This document shows, piece after piece, positions 23,027 through 31,602 of a DNA stretch of 35,324 nt (positions are counted from its first letter, which is position 1; each line of letters opens with the position of its first letter). Both the position numbers and the translations under genes were made by a program. Source of the DNA: Saprospiraceae bacterium (GTDB lineage: Bacteria > Bacteroidota > Bacteroidia > Chitinophagales > Saprospiraceae); contig JALHQW010000076.1 in NCBI GenBank assembly GCA_022841745.1, positions 1 to 35,324 of the forward strand, read 5' to 3'. A model generated the notes under the pieces. The model saw nothing but the letters and a program-made list of their open reading frames with translations. It did not search any database and had not been told where the DNA came from.

Positions 23027-23050
23027 CTGGTGCGGCCTCCCCGCACCCAG
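23027..23050 (+). other. GC-rich hairpin upstream of the RND pump gene
   Basis: ctgg-tgcgg (23027-23035) pairs with ccgcacccag (23041-23050) with one bulged base, followed by ttactctttt. It could act as a partial terminator or protect the downstream mRNA, changing the ratio of adaptor to pump. Its role is inference. Confidence 0.45.
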
Positions 23051-23076
23051 TTACTCTTTTCCCTAAATCAAAAATA

Positions 23077-26000
23077 ATGACCGTCAAATTCATACATCGC
23101 CCCATTCTCTCCATTGTCATATCCACCTTTATTACCATTTTAGGCGTACTGGCGCTGACGCAATTGCCCATGACGCAGTTCCCCAGCGTGGCACCGCCGG
23201 AGGTGAACGTGACCGTGGAATACACCGGTGCCAATGCCGAAACCGTGACCAAGGCTGCCCTCGTGCCGCTCGAACGTGCCATCAATGGCGTACCGGGCAT
23301 GAAGTACATGTCATCCGATGCCGGGAACGACGGCGTGGGCGTGGTGCAGGTCATCTTCGAGGTGGGCACCGACCCCGACGTGGCCGCCGTCAATGTGCAA
23401 AACCGGGTGACGGCCGTCATGGGCGAGCTACCCACCGAGGTGACCCGCAACGGCGTGAAAATCGCCAAGGAGGAGAACGCCATGCTGATGTACCTCAATA
23501 TCTTCAGCCGGGACTCGATACTGGACGAAAAATTCCTCTACAATTTCGCCGACATCAACGTATTGGCGGAACTGAAACGGGTCAACGGCGTCGGCTTCGC
23601 CGATATTTTGGGGGCAAAAGAGTACGCCATGCGCATCTGGCTCAAGCCTGATAAACTGCTGGCCTACAACCTCTCCACCGACGATGTCCTTGAAGCCCTC
23701 GACGAGCAGAACATCGAGGCAGCGCCCGGCAAAGTGGGCGAGAGCAGCGACAAAACCGCCCAGTCGCTCCAATACGTCATCAAGTACACAGGCAAGTACA
23801 ACACCGAGGAGCAGTACGCCAATTTGCCCATAAAATCCACGCCCGACGGGCAGATTCTGCGGATAAAGGACGTGGCGGACGTGGAATTCGGCACCACCTA
23901 TTTCGACGTGGAAGCCAAGCTGAACGGCAAGCCCTGCGCAGCTCTCATGCTCAAGCAATTGCCCGGCTCCAACGCCAGCGAGGTCATCGCCAACGTGAAA
24001 AAACGCATGGCGGAAATTAAGCAAAGCACCTTCCTCGAAGGCATGGACTACGAGGTGAGCTACGACGTGTCCCGCTTCCTCGATGCCTCGGTGCGGGAGG
24101 TCATCAGGACGCTCATCGAGGCGTTCCTGCTGGTTTCGCTCGTGGTTTTCATCTTCCTGCAAGACTGGCGCTCGACGCTCATCCCGGCCATCGCCGTGCC
24201 TGTTTCGCTGGTCGGCACCTTCCTGTTCATGCAGCTTTTCGGCTTCTCGCTGAACCTCGTCACGCTGTTCGCCCTCGTGCTGGCCATCGGCATCGTGGTG
24301 GACAATGCCATCGTGGTCGTCGAAGCCGTCCATGCCAAGATGGAGGGCGCCCCCCGCATCACGCCCATGCAGGCCACCGAGCAGGCGATGCACGAAATCA
24401 GCGGGGCCATCGTCGCCATCACGCTCGTCATGTCGGCGGTGTTCATCCCCGTGGCGTTCATGTCGGGGCCGGTCGGCATTTTTTACCGACAATTTTCGGT
24501 CACAATGGCCATTTCCATCGTGCTGTCCGGCGTGGTGGCGCTCACGCTCACACCTGCACTTTGCGCCATTCTGTTGAAAAACAGCCACGGCAGCCATGCT
24601 GGCAAAAAGTCATTGACCGCCCGTTTTTTCGCAAGTTTCAACCGCTGGTACGATGGGCTGGCCAACCGCTACCAGCGCCTGCTCGGCACGCTGGCCAGCC
24701 GCCGGGTCGTAACCTTTGCCATGCTCGTTGCCTTCTTTGCTGGCACGGGCTTTTTGGGTAAAATATTGCCGACAGGCTTCATCCCCAACGAAGACCAGGG
24801 CACGTTCTACGCCAGCATCACCACGCCTTCCGGCTCCACGCTGGAGCGCACGAAGGAGGTCGTCAACGAGATACAACGGGTGAGCAAAGGCATAGAAGCC
24901 ATCGAGTCGGTGTCCACTTTGGCAGGCACGAACATCCTCTCCGACGGCACGGGCGCTACCTACGGCACCTGTCTCGTGAACCTGAAACCGTGGGAGGCGA
25001 GGAAGGAGACGGTGGACGAAGTGATTGGCATTTTGGAGGAGAAAATCGGGCATATCAAGGATGCCAAAATCGAGCTGTTCCCGCCGCCCGCTGTGCCGGG
25101 TTATGGCAACGCCAGCGGCTTCGAGCTGCGGCTGTTGGACAAGACGGGCAAGGGCGATTTCAAGGCGATGGAAGGCGTCGTGCAGCAGTTCGTCGCCGAC
25201 CTGCAAGCCCGACCGGAGATAGCCTCGGCCTTCACCATTTTCGATGCCAGCTACCCGCAGTACATGGTGCATATTGACAACGACAAGGCGGCGCAAAAAG
25301 GCGTGACCGTGAACAATGCGATGGGCGCTTTGCAGACCCTGCTTGGCTCGGAGTACGCCACCAACTTTATCCGTTTCGGTCAAATGTACAAGGTGATGGT
25401 ACAGGCGCTGCCGGAGTACCGTGCCAAGCCGGACGACATTTTGAAGCTCTATGTGAAAAACGACGAGGACGAAATGGTGCAGCTTTCGGCGTTCATGTCC
25501 ATCGAAAAAATCTATGGCGTGGACCAAGTGACCCGCTACAATATGTACCCCTCTGCCGAGTTGAACGGCGAGGCAGCACCGGGCTATAGTTCCGGTTCTG
25601 CTATCGCTGCCGTGCAGGAAGTGGCCAAGGCCAAATTGCCGAAAGGCTACGATATAGACTGGGCGGGCATCACCCGTGACGAGGTGGCGACGGGCAACCA
25701 AGCTGTCTATATTTTCCTGATTTGCCTGCTGTTCGTCTATTTGTTGCTTGCTGCGCAATACGAGAGCTTCCTGCTGCCCATGCCCGTCATACTCAGCCTC
25801 CCGACGGGGGTGTTCGGCGCTTTTGCGCTGCTGGCAGCAATGGGCTTGGAGAACAATATCTACGCCCAGATTGCCATGGTCATGCTCATCGGCCTGCTGG
25901 GCAAGAACGCCATCCTCATCATCGAGTTCGCCGCCATGAAACACAAGGAGGGCCTGACGCCGTTCCGTGCTGCCGTCGAAGGGGCAACGCTGCGATTGCG

Positions 26001-26277
26001 CCCCATCCTGATGACCTCGTTCGCCTTCATCGCTGGCCTGTTGCCGCTGCTTTTCGCCAACGGCGCAGGTGCCATCGGCAACCGCACCATCGGCGCTGCG
26101 GCAGCGGGCGGGATGCTGTTCGGGACGGTGTTCGGGGTCGTGCTCGTGCCGGGGCTGTACGTGATTTTCGCCACGCTGTCGGAGTTTTTTGTGAAAAAAG
26201 CGAAGGAAGAGCAGGTGGAGATTACGGAGGAGGTGCCGCTGACGGAGGAGATGGAAGGGGTGGAAATTGGAAATTGA
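23077..26277 (+). CDS. RND efflux pump, AcrB/HAE1-type inner-membrane transporter
   Basis: This is the proton-driven trimeric pump subunit of a tripartite exporter. The 1066 residues match the family. It begins MTVKFIHRPILSIVISTFIT (TM1), followed by a porter domain (QFPSVAPPEVNVTVEYTGAN). TM2-TM6 lie at about 340-500, a second periplasmic domain follows, and TM8-TM12 run from about 875. The proton-relay region in TM4 reads GIVVDNAIVVVEA: the first Asp (Asp409) is kept, but the partner, Asp408 in E. coli AcrB, is Asn410. Lys943 (LLGKNAILIIEFA) and Arg973 (LRLRPILMTSFAF) match the other relay residues. It follows the adaptor gene and precedes the outer-membrane factor, with repeat elements in both spacers. 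The substrate range is not readable from sequence. Confidence 0.95.
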   Translation: MTVKFIHRPILSIVISTFITILGVLALTQLPMTQFPSVAPPEVNVTVEYTGANAETVTKAALVPLERAINGVPGMKYMSSDAGNDGVGVVQVIFEVGTDPDVAAVNVQNRVTAVMGELPTEVTRNGVKIAKEENAMLMYLNIFSRDSILDEKFLYNFADINVLAELKRVNGVGFADILGAKEYAMRIWLKPDKLLAYNLSTDDVLEALDEQNIEAAPGKVGESSDKTAQSLQYVIKYTGKYNTEEQYANLPIKSTPDGQILRIKDVADVEFGTTYFDVEAKLNGKPCAALMLKQLPGSNASEVIANVKKRMAEIKQSTFLEGMDYEVSYDVSRFLDASVREVIRTLIEAFLLVSLVVFIFLQDWRSTLIPAIAVPVSLVGTFLFMQLFGFSLNLVTLFALVLAIGIVVDNAIVVVEAVHAKMEGAPRITPMQATEQAMHEISGAIVAITLVMSAVFIPVAFMSGPVGIFYRQFSVTMAISIVLSGVVALTLTPALCAILLKNSHGSHAGKKSLTARFFASFNRWYDGLANRYQRLLGTLASRRVVTFAMLVAFFAGTGFLGKILPTGFIPNEDQGTFYASITTPSGSTLERTKEVVNEIQRVSKGIEAIESVSTLAGTNILSDGTGATYGTCLVNLKPWEARKETVDEVIGILEEKIGHIKDAKIELFPPPAVPGYGNASGFELRLLDKTGKGDFKAMEGVVQQFVADLQARPEIASAFTIFDASYPQYMVHIDNDKAAQKGVTVNNAMGALQTLLGSEYATNFIRFGQMYKVMVQALPEYRAKPDDILKLYVKNDEDEMVQLSAFMSIEKIYGVDQVTRYNMYPSAELNGEAAPGYSSGSAIAAVQEVAKAKLPKGYDIDWAGITRDEVATGNQAVYIFLICLLFVYLLLAAQYESFLLPMPVILSLPTGVFGAFALLAAMGLENNIYAQIAMVMLIGLLGKNAILIIEFAAMKHKEGLTPFRAAVEGATLRLRPILMTSFAFIAGLLPLLFANGAGAIGNRTIGAAAAGGMLFGTVFGVVLVPGLYVIFATLSEFFVKKAKEEQVEITEEVPLTEEMEGVEIGN

Positions 26278-26302
26278 GAAATCGAAGATTTACGCCAATT
26301 AA

Positions 26303-26604
26303 TTGATTTAAGATATAAGATAGACGATTTTAGATTTAAGATTTAGCGGGACGATGCCAGCATTTACTGGTATTTTCATAAATCAAAAATCATTTATAGA
26401 TAGTCGCAATTGAAATTGATGCTTGGGTTGGGCAATTTAGCAGACCCTTTCGAGAGGGGGGGTTATCAAACCCCGGTGTCCGGAACGCCGGGGTTTGATA
26501 ACCCCTCCTCTCGAAAAGGGCCTGCCATCAACTTTAAATGCGTTCATCTATAATCCCCAATTAAATCTAAAATCTTATATCGTCTATCTTATATCTTAAA
26601 TCAA
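26303..26604. repeat. AT-rich inverted-repeat element, copy B, split by a MITE
   Basis: It has the same 26-bp perfect inverted ends as copy A (26303-26328 and 26579-26604). The inner part matches copy A apart from about 7 extra bases (aagattta region), but is interrupted after cattta by the 154-bp element at 26397-26550, and resumes with taatcccc. It fills the spacer between the pump gene and the outer-membrane factor gene. Confidence 0.88.
26397..26550 (-). mobile_element. 154-bp palindromic MITE-like element, copy 2 (inverted), flanked by TA
   Basis: It is the inverse-orientation partner of the element at 20508-20661. It begins tagatagtcgcaattg and ends gcgttcatcta, with TA on each side (26395-26396 and 26551-26552). 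Reverse-complementing its right end gives tagatgaacgcattt, the left end of copy 1. The core is the same palindrome (gagaggnggggttatcaaac, mirrored), but with several mismatches and a one-base loss, so this copy has decayed. It sits inside AT-rich repeat copy B, whose unsplit relative in copy A has a single TA at the same point. Confidence 0.87.
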
Positions 26605-26623
26605 AAAAAATCAAGAATTAAAA

Positions 26624-28060
26624 ATGCAAAATATCAAATCATATATCCCTCATATTGCCATCATCACAATAATGGGCATATTCAGTTGCAAGCCCGTCGA
26701 AGTCCTCCGCACGGACACCCTGCTGCCCAGTCCGGACGCTTTCGCCGATGCCACCGCCGACACCACCAACTCGGCCACCCTCAACTGGCGGGAATACTTC
26801 AATGACCCCTACCTCGAAGGGCTGATTGACACCGCCCTTGCCAACAACCTCGACCTTAAAATGGCCGTGCAGCGCATCGAGGCGGCGAAGGCGGGCGTAC
26901 TGGCAGCGAACGGGGCGCTGCTGCCCACCGTGGAGGCGGCGGGTGCTGCCGGAATGACCAAGTTTGGCCGCTACACCATGGACGGCGCTGGCAACCGCAA
27001 CACGGAAATGATAAACGGCAAAGACATCCCCGTTCACCTGCCCGATTTTTTCGTCGGCCTGCAAAGCAGCTGGGAGATTGACGCTTGGGGCAAATTGAAA
27101 AACCGCCGTCAAGCCGCTGCCAACCGATTTTTGGCGAGCGTGGAGGGCAGGAATTTCATACAAACCAGCCTCGTCGCCGAAATCGCCGCCGCCTACTACG
27201 ACCTCTTGTCGCTCGATGCCAGCCTGCGCATTGTTGACGAGAATATCGGCATCCAGCAAAACGCACTAGAACTGGTGCGGGTGCAAAAAGAGGCGGGCAT
27301 GGCCAACGAACTGGCCGTGGAGCAGTTCGAGGCGCAATTGCTCGGCCTGCGGGGGCAGCGCATCGAGATGGAGCAAATGATAGTGGAAAACGAGAGCCGC
27401 ATCAACTACCTGTGCGGCAGGTACCCGCAGCCCGTGCAGCGCAGCAGCCTTGATTTGTTGGAAATGTCGCCGCCGTCGTTGGTGGCCGGTGTGCCAGCCC
27501 AGTTGCTCCGCAACCGCCCTGACATCCGGGCGGCGGAACTGGAACTGGCCGCCTCCAAGGCCGACCTGAACGCCGCCCGTGCGCTGTTTTACCCAACCGT
27601 GGAAATCAACGGCCTGCTGGGCCTGCAAGCCTTCCGCCCCGATTTGTTGGTGACAAAACCTGCCTCGCTGGCCTACGGGCTGCTTGGTGGCCTGGCTGCC
27701 CCGCTCATCAACAAGCGGGCGATACAGGCAGAGTTCAACGCTGCCGATGCTTACCAGTTGGAGGCGCTCTACGCTTACCAGCAAGCCATCCTCGGTGGCT
27801 ACGTGGAGGTCCACAACGGGCTGGCGGGCCTCCGCAACCTCCAGCGTTCCCTCGACCTAAAACGCTCTGAGGCGGAGGTGTTTACCCGCTCCATTGCTAC
27901 CTCCAACGACCTGTTCCGCACGAGCCGGGCCACCTATTTGGAGGTGCTGTTTGCGCAGCAAAACGCCCTGAGCACGAGGCTGGAACTGGTGGAGATGAAG
28001 CAGCGGGAATTGATGATGGGCGTGGGGGTTTATCGGGCGCTGGGGGGTGGGTGGCGGTAA
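26624..28060 (+). CDS. RND efflux outer-membrane factor (TolC/NodT family lipoprotein)
   Basis: This is the outer-membrane channel of the efflux pump. The 478 residues begin with a lipoprotein signal ending GIFSC (Cys22). Two OEP repeats follow, each with long helices and barrel strands: LIDTALANNLDLKMAVQRIE with SSWEIDAWGKLKNRRQAAAN in the first half, and RNRPDIRAAELELAASKADL with YGLLGGLAAPLINKRAIQAE in the second. These are typical of the NodT subfamily. It is the third gene after adaptor and pump in the same direction. The 346-bp gap from the pump gene, filled by nested repeats, could lower or uncouple its expression. A likely terminator follows. Confidence 0.94.
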   Translation: MQNIKSYIPHIAIITIMGIFSCKPVEVLRTDTLLPSPDAFADATADTTNSATLNWREYFNDPYLEGLIDTALANNLDLKMAVQRIEAAKAGVLAANGALLPTVEAAGAAGMTKFGRYTMDGAGNRNTEMINGKDIPVHLPDFFVGLQSSWEIDAWGKLKNRRQAAANRFLASVEGRNFIQTSLVAEIAAAYYDLLSLDASLRIVDENIGIQQNALELVRVQKEAGMANELAVEQFEAQLLGLRGQRIEMEQMIVENESRINYLCGRYPQPVQRSSLDLLEMSPPSLVAGVPAQLLRNRPDIRAAELELAASKADLNAARALFYPTVEINGLLGLQAFRPDLLVTKPASLAYGLLGGLAAPLINKRAIQAEFNAADAYQLEALYAYQQAILGGYVEVHNGLAGLRNLQRSLDLKRSEAEVFTRSIATSNDLFRTSRATYLEVLFAQQNALSTRLELVEMKQRELMMGVGVYRALGGGWR

Positions 28061-28069
28061 GGGTGGAAA

Positions 28070-28114
28070 TTGAGGGGTACATTTTGATAGTTAGCTCAAA
28101 AGACCCTCAATTTT
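28070..28114 (+). terminator. Probable terminator of the efflux operon
   Basis: ttgaggg (28070-28076) pairs with ccctcaa (28104-28110) and, after a small internal loop, ttttga (28082-28087) pairs with tcaaaa (28096-28101). The sequence then continues tttt. It lies 10 bases after the stop of the outer-membrane factor gene. Confidence 0.55.
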
Positions 28115-28194
28115 CGGTTTGAACCGCTGCCATTTTTGGCGTCTTATGGGTTTTCCCTATTTTCGATTTCTTTTTCACTCAAAATACAGCGCAC

Positions 28195-28782
28195 ATGAGC
28201 AAAATTCTCGAACTCGACATCACACTAAAAGACAGCAAACCCAAAATCTGGCGGCGGGTGCTCGTGCCCGAAGACATGAACTTCCACGAGCTGCACTACG
28301 TCATCCAGTTTGCGATGGGATGGACGCACAGCCACTTGCACCAGTTCATCGTGGGCAGGTACCAGGAGCGCATCGGGATACCCTTTGAGGATGATGAAGA
28401 AATGGAGGACAGCCGCAATATTAAAATCAACACCATCCTGAATGCGCCCAAAGCCAAAATCGTTTACGAGTACGATTTCGGCGATGGCTGGAAACACCTC
28501 GTGGAGGTTAAAAAAATGCACGAACCTGAAGCCGGCAAAAACTACCCCGTGTTGATTGGCGGGGCAATGGCTTGCCCGCCAGAGGACTGTGGCGGCATCT
28601 GGGGCTACTTCGATTTAGTGGAAAAAATGAAACAAAAAGGCACCGAGGAATACGAAGAACTGGTCGAGTGGCTCGGTGGGGAATTCGACCCGGCGGAATT
28701 TGACATGGCCGAAATCAACAAGGCGCATTTCAAGAACTTCAAAAAAGAGATGAAGGATTGGGATAAGCTGGCGGGGTATTGA
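28195..28782 (+). CDS. pRiA4b ORF-3-like family protein
   Basis: The 195 residues span a PRiA4_ORF3-type fold, named after a gene on Agrobacterium plasmid pRiA4b. Family marks are LKDSKPKIWRRVLVPEDMNF at about 11-30, LHYVIQFAMGWTHSHLHQF, YEYDFGDGWKHLVEV, and a CPPEDCGGIWGY motif near 125, followed by an acidic, Lys-rich C-terminal helix. There is no signal peptide, so it should be cytoplasmic. The family's biochemical role is not established; homologues are common on chromosomes and mobile elements alike. It stands alone between the efflux operon and the thioredoxin gene. I chose the ATG at 28195 because the family motif begins within ten residues of it. Confidence 0.88.
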   Translation: MSKILELDITLKDSKPKIWRRVLVPEDMNFHELHYVIQFAMGWTHSHLHQFIVGRYQERIGIPFEDDEEMEDSRNIKINTILNAPKAKIVYEYDFGDGWKHLVEVKKMHEPEAGKNYPVLIGGAMACPPEDCGGIWGYFDLVEKMKQKGTEEYEELVEWLGGEFDPAEFDMAEINKAHFKNFKKEMKDWDKLAGY

Positions 28783-28861
28783 TTTCAAAAAAAAGGTTTT
28801 GAAAGAACACTCAAACAAGTTTTTTGCTTCCAACTTACATCTCATTTTTAAATAGTTTTTC

Positions 28862-30280
28862 ATGGCAAAATTCATTTCAGTACTAACCTTTTTATTTCTC
28901 CTCGCCACCTCCCTCCCTGCCCAAACCACTTGCGACATCCGTATCAAAATGTCCGGCTACACCGCCGACACCCTCTGGTTCGGCAGCACCTATGGCAAGC
29001 GGGCCGAGCCTGACTTCCATGCGCTGAAAGGGGCCGATGGCTATTTCCACCTCGCCACCGACAAACCTTTGGCGCCGGGGCTTTATGCCATTATTTTCAA
29101 AAAAGGCGGCAGCCAACAGTTTATGTCGTGCTGGCTGGCGGAGGGGCAGCGCAGCTTCACCATCGAGACGGATTTCTTCCGCATGGCCTCGTCCACCACG
29201 GTGAAGGGGTCGGAGGAGAACGAGGCGCTGTACGACTACTTCCGCCGCTACTATGCCCTCACCGATAGCCTCGACGACCTGACCAACCATTGGAAATCCA
29301 TGCAGGACGAGCCGTCGTTCCGTGCCTACGTGCAGGGGCAGGAGGCGCTGCGGCAATACCAGGAGGCGTTTTTGAAAAAACACCCAAACTCGCTCACGGC
29401 GGAACTGGTGCGCCAGACGCTGCTCCTCACCCCGCCCCAACAGCCGGAACTGCACGCCGACTGGCAGTCGGAAGCCGCCGAACGGCACGCTTTTTTGCGC
29501 CAGCACTATTTCGACCGCATGGACTTGTCGGGCGAGCATTTCCTTAAATACCCGCTCTGGGTGGACCGCACGGACTACTATTTCTCCAAGCTACCCCCGC
29601 CCGTGCCAGACAGCCTGGCGGCAATGGTCGAGGACGTACTGAACCGCCTCCAACCCAACGTGGAAGCCTATCAATACTACGTTGGTTACGTGATGAACTC
29701 GCTTGCCAAGCTAAGTCGTTTCCGCACCGACGAGGCTTTCGTGCGCCTCGTGCGCACCCACTTGGACGGCGGCAAATGGGGCTTCCTTTCCGAAGACCGC
29801 CAGCGCCGCTACCGGGACGACGCCGACCGCATGGAGCCGCTTTTTGTGGGCAAAAAATGCCCCGCCGTGACGCTCTACGACCGGGAGGCCAAGTCCGTGC
29901 CCATCCTTGATGTACCTGCCGACTACACGCTGCTGCTGTTCTGGCTCTACGACTGCGGGCATTGCAAAAAGGAAATCCCGGTGGTGAAAAACCTCTACGA
30001 AAAGTACAAGGAGAATGGCCTGAAAGTGCTCTCCGTGTGCGGAAAAAGCGGCGAGGAGGAAAACCCCAAATGCTGGGAATTTGCGGAGCGGATGGAGATG
30101 CCTGCCGATTGGTACATCCTGAACGACCCGCAGCGCAAGTCCCGTTTTTCGACCCTGCTCAACGTGCGCTCCTATCCTCGCATGATTCTACTTGACAAGG
30201 AAAAGAACATCGTTTACAAGCAGATTGGGGAGGTGCCAGAGATGGTGCTGGAAAGGGAATTGGGGAGGGTGGTGAGATAA
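28862..30280 (+). CDS. Periplasmic TlpA-like thioredoxin with N-terminal DUF4369/DUF5106-type region
   Basis: The 472 residues start with a signal peptide (MAKFISVLTFLFLLATSLPA, cleavage near PAQ). An N-terminal beta-rich part with DTLWFGSTYGK and GYFHLATDKPLAPGLYAI resembles DUF4369. A helical middle (about 100-300, with YDYFRRYYALTDSLDDL) resembles DUF5106. The C-terminal thioredoxin fold carries the redox site CGHC (Cys365 and Cys368) in WLYDCGHCKKEIP, and the cis-Pro appears in NVRSYPRMILLD. Such proteins reduce or exchange disulfides in periplasmic partners, but the partner here is unknown. The next gene starts 38 bp after its stop, so the two may be cotranscribed. A weak AT-only hairpin (28783-28804) precedes it. 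Confidence 0.88.
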   Translation: MAKFISVLTFLFLLATSLPAQTTCDIRIKMSGYTADTLWFGSTYGKRAEPDFHALKGADGYFHLATDKPLAPGLYAIIFKKGGSQQFMSCWLAEGQRSFTIETDFFRMASSTTVKGSEENEALYDYFRRYYALTDSLDDLTNHWKSMQDEPSFRAYVQGQEALRQYQEAFLKKHPNSLTAELVRQTLLLTPPQQPELHADWQSEAAERHAFLRQHYFDRMDLSGEHFLKYPLWVDRTDYYFSKLPPPVPDSLAAMVEDVLNRLQPNVEAYQYYVGYVMNSLAKLSRFRTDEAFVRLVRTHLDGGKWGFLSEDRQRRYRDDADRMEPLFVGKKCPAVTLYDREAKSVPILDVPADYTLLLFWLYDCGHCKKEIPVVKNLYEKYKENGLKVLSVCGKSGEEENPKCWEFAERMEMPADWYILNDPQRKSRFSTLLNVRSYPRMILLDKEKNIVYKQIGEVPEMVLERELGRVVR

Positions 30281-30318
30281 TGCACATATTTGCGACTTAA
30301 TAATAAATCAACAGTCCT

Positions 30319-31602
30319 TTGGAACTCCTAATCATCCTCCTTTTCAACTTCATCAATGCCATTTTCGCCCTGTCGGAAATCGCCCTTGTCTCCGTCAAAA
30401 AGCAGCGCATGGTGCAGCTTGCCGAGGCCGGCAACGCCAAGGCCAAGACCGTGCTCGAACTGCTGAAAAACCCGGAAGGCTTCCTCTCGGCAGTGCAAAT
30501 CGGCATCACGCTCATCGGCATCGTCTCCGGCGTATATGGCGGTGCCACCCTCACCGATAATTTCCGCCCGGTGGTGGAGCAGGTGGAAGTGTTGCGGACC
30601 TACGCCCACACCATCGCTTATGTGTGCGTGGTGGCGCTCATCACCTACCTGTCCATCGTCATTGGGGAGCTGATACCCAAGACCTTGGCCATGAAGTTCG
30701 CCGAGCCGGTGGCATTGGCCATGGCGGGGTTCATCAAAGTGTTCAGCCGCATCACCCGCCCCTTCGTTTGGCTACTGACGGCGAGCACGGCAATCGTCTT
30801 CAAAATATTTGGCATCAAGCCAGCCGACGAGGAAAAAATCACGCAAGAGGAATTGCGCTACGTCATCAAGACCGCCGGGCGGCAGGGCCTGCTCGACAAG
30901 GACGAAACAGAAATACACGGCAACGTACTGTCTTTCAGCGACTTGCGGGCCAAGACCCTGATGACCCACCGCCTCGAAGTGGAATGGGTGGACGTGACCG
31001 ACCCCCTTGAAACGATTGAAAAAATGCTGCGCCAGAGCCACCGCACCCATTTCCCCGTAGGCGATGGCAGCTACGACCGCATTTTGGGCTACCTGCACGC
31101 CCGTGATTTTTTTGCCATGAAAAACGAGGCGGACTTCAACATCAAGAGCATCGTGCGGGAGCCACTCTTTGTGCCAGAGAACCAGTTTGCCATTGACGTG
31201 CTGCACCATTTCAAGAAAAAGCGCTGCTATTTCGGTATTGTGATTGACGAGATGGGCGCCTTTGAGGGCGTGGTCACCCTGCACGATATCTCCGAGGCGC
31301 TCGTAGGCGACCTGCCCGATACCGATGACGAACCAACGGGCATCCTCCGCCGGGACGATGGCTCCCTACTCATCAGCGGCCACGTGTCGGTGGCCGACCT
31401 CAACCATTTTTTGCAGGACGAACTCCTGGCGGAAAACAACCCGTTTTACAGCACAGTGGCGGGCTTCATCTTCCATAAATTGGAGCGCTTACCAGAGGTT
31501 GGCGAAGTATTTGAACACCACGGGCACCAGTTCGAAATCGTGGACAGGGACGGGGCGAAGATTGACAAGGTGATTTTGAAGCGGGTAGTAGAGGAGCTAT
31601 GA
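30319..31602 (+). CDS. CNNM/CorC-family membrane protein with CBS pair (HlyC/CorC type)
   Basis: The 427 residues begin with a DUF21/CNNM membrane domain: TM helices at about 1-25, 55-80, 95-120 and 130-160, with SEIALVSVKKQRMVQ after TM1. A CBS-domain pair follows at about 200-325 (VMTHRLEVEW-like AKTLMTHRLEVEWVDVTDPL, then DFFAMKNEADFNIKSIV, and IDEMGAFEGVVTLHDISEAL). A C-terminal CorC_HlyC transporter-associated domain ends the protein (FYSTVAGFIFHKLERLPEVG). The family includes Mg2+/Co2+ export-linked proteins, and in Bacteroidota also the gliding protein GldE; this one is not clearly GldE. The start is a TTG at 30319, the only start that keeps the first TM helix. It follows the thioredoxin gene by 38 bp. 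Confidence 0.88.
   Translation: MELLIILLFNFINAIFALSEIALVSVKKQRMVQLAEAGNAKAKTVLELLKNPEGFLSAVQIGITLIGIVSGVYGGATLTDNFRPVVEQVEVLRTYAHTIAYVCVVALITYLSIVIGELIPKTLAMKFAEPVALAMAGFIKVFSRITRPFVWLLTASTAIVFKIFGIKPADEEKITQEELRYVIKTAGRQGLLDKDETEIHGNVLSFSDLRAKTLMTHRLEVEWVDVTDPLETIEKMLRQSHRTHFPVGDGSYDRILGYLHARDFFAMKNEADFNIKSIVREPLFVPENQFAIDVLHHFKKKRCYFGIVIDEMGAFEGVVTLHDISEALVGDLPDTDDEPTGILRRDDGSLLISGHVSVADLNHFLQDELLAENNPFYSTVAGFIFHKLERLPEVGEVFEHHGHQFEIVDRDGAKIDKVILKRVVEEL

Noticed and set aside
23428-25944. Minus-strand frames inside the RND pump gene
   Set aside because: His/Glu/Asp-rich antisense translations of a conserved transporter.
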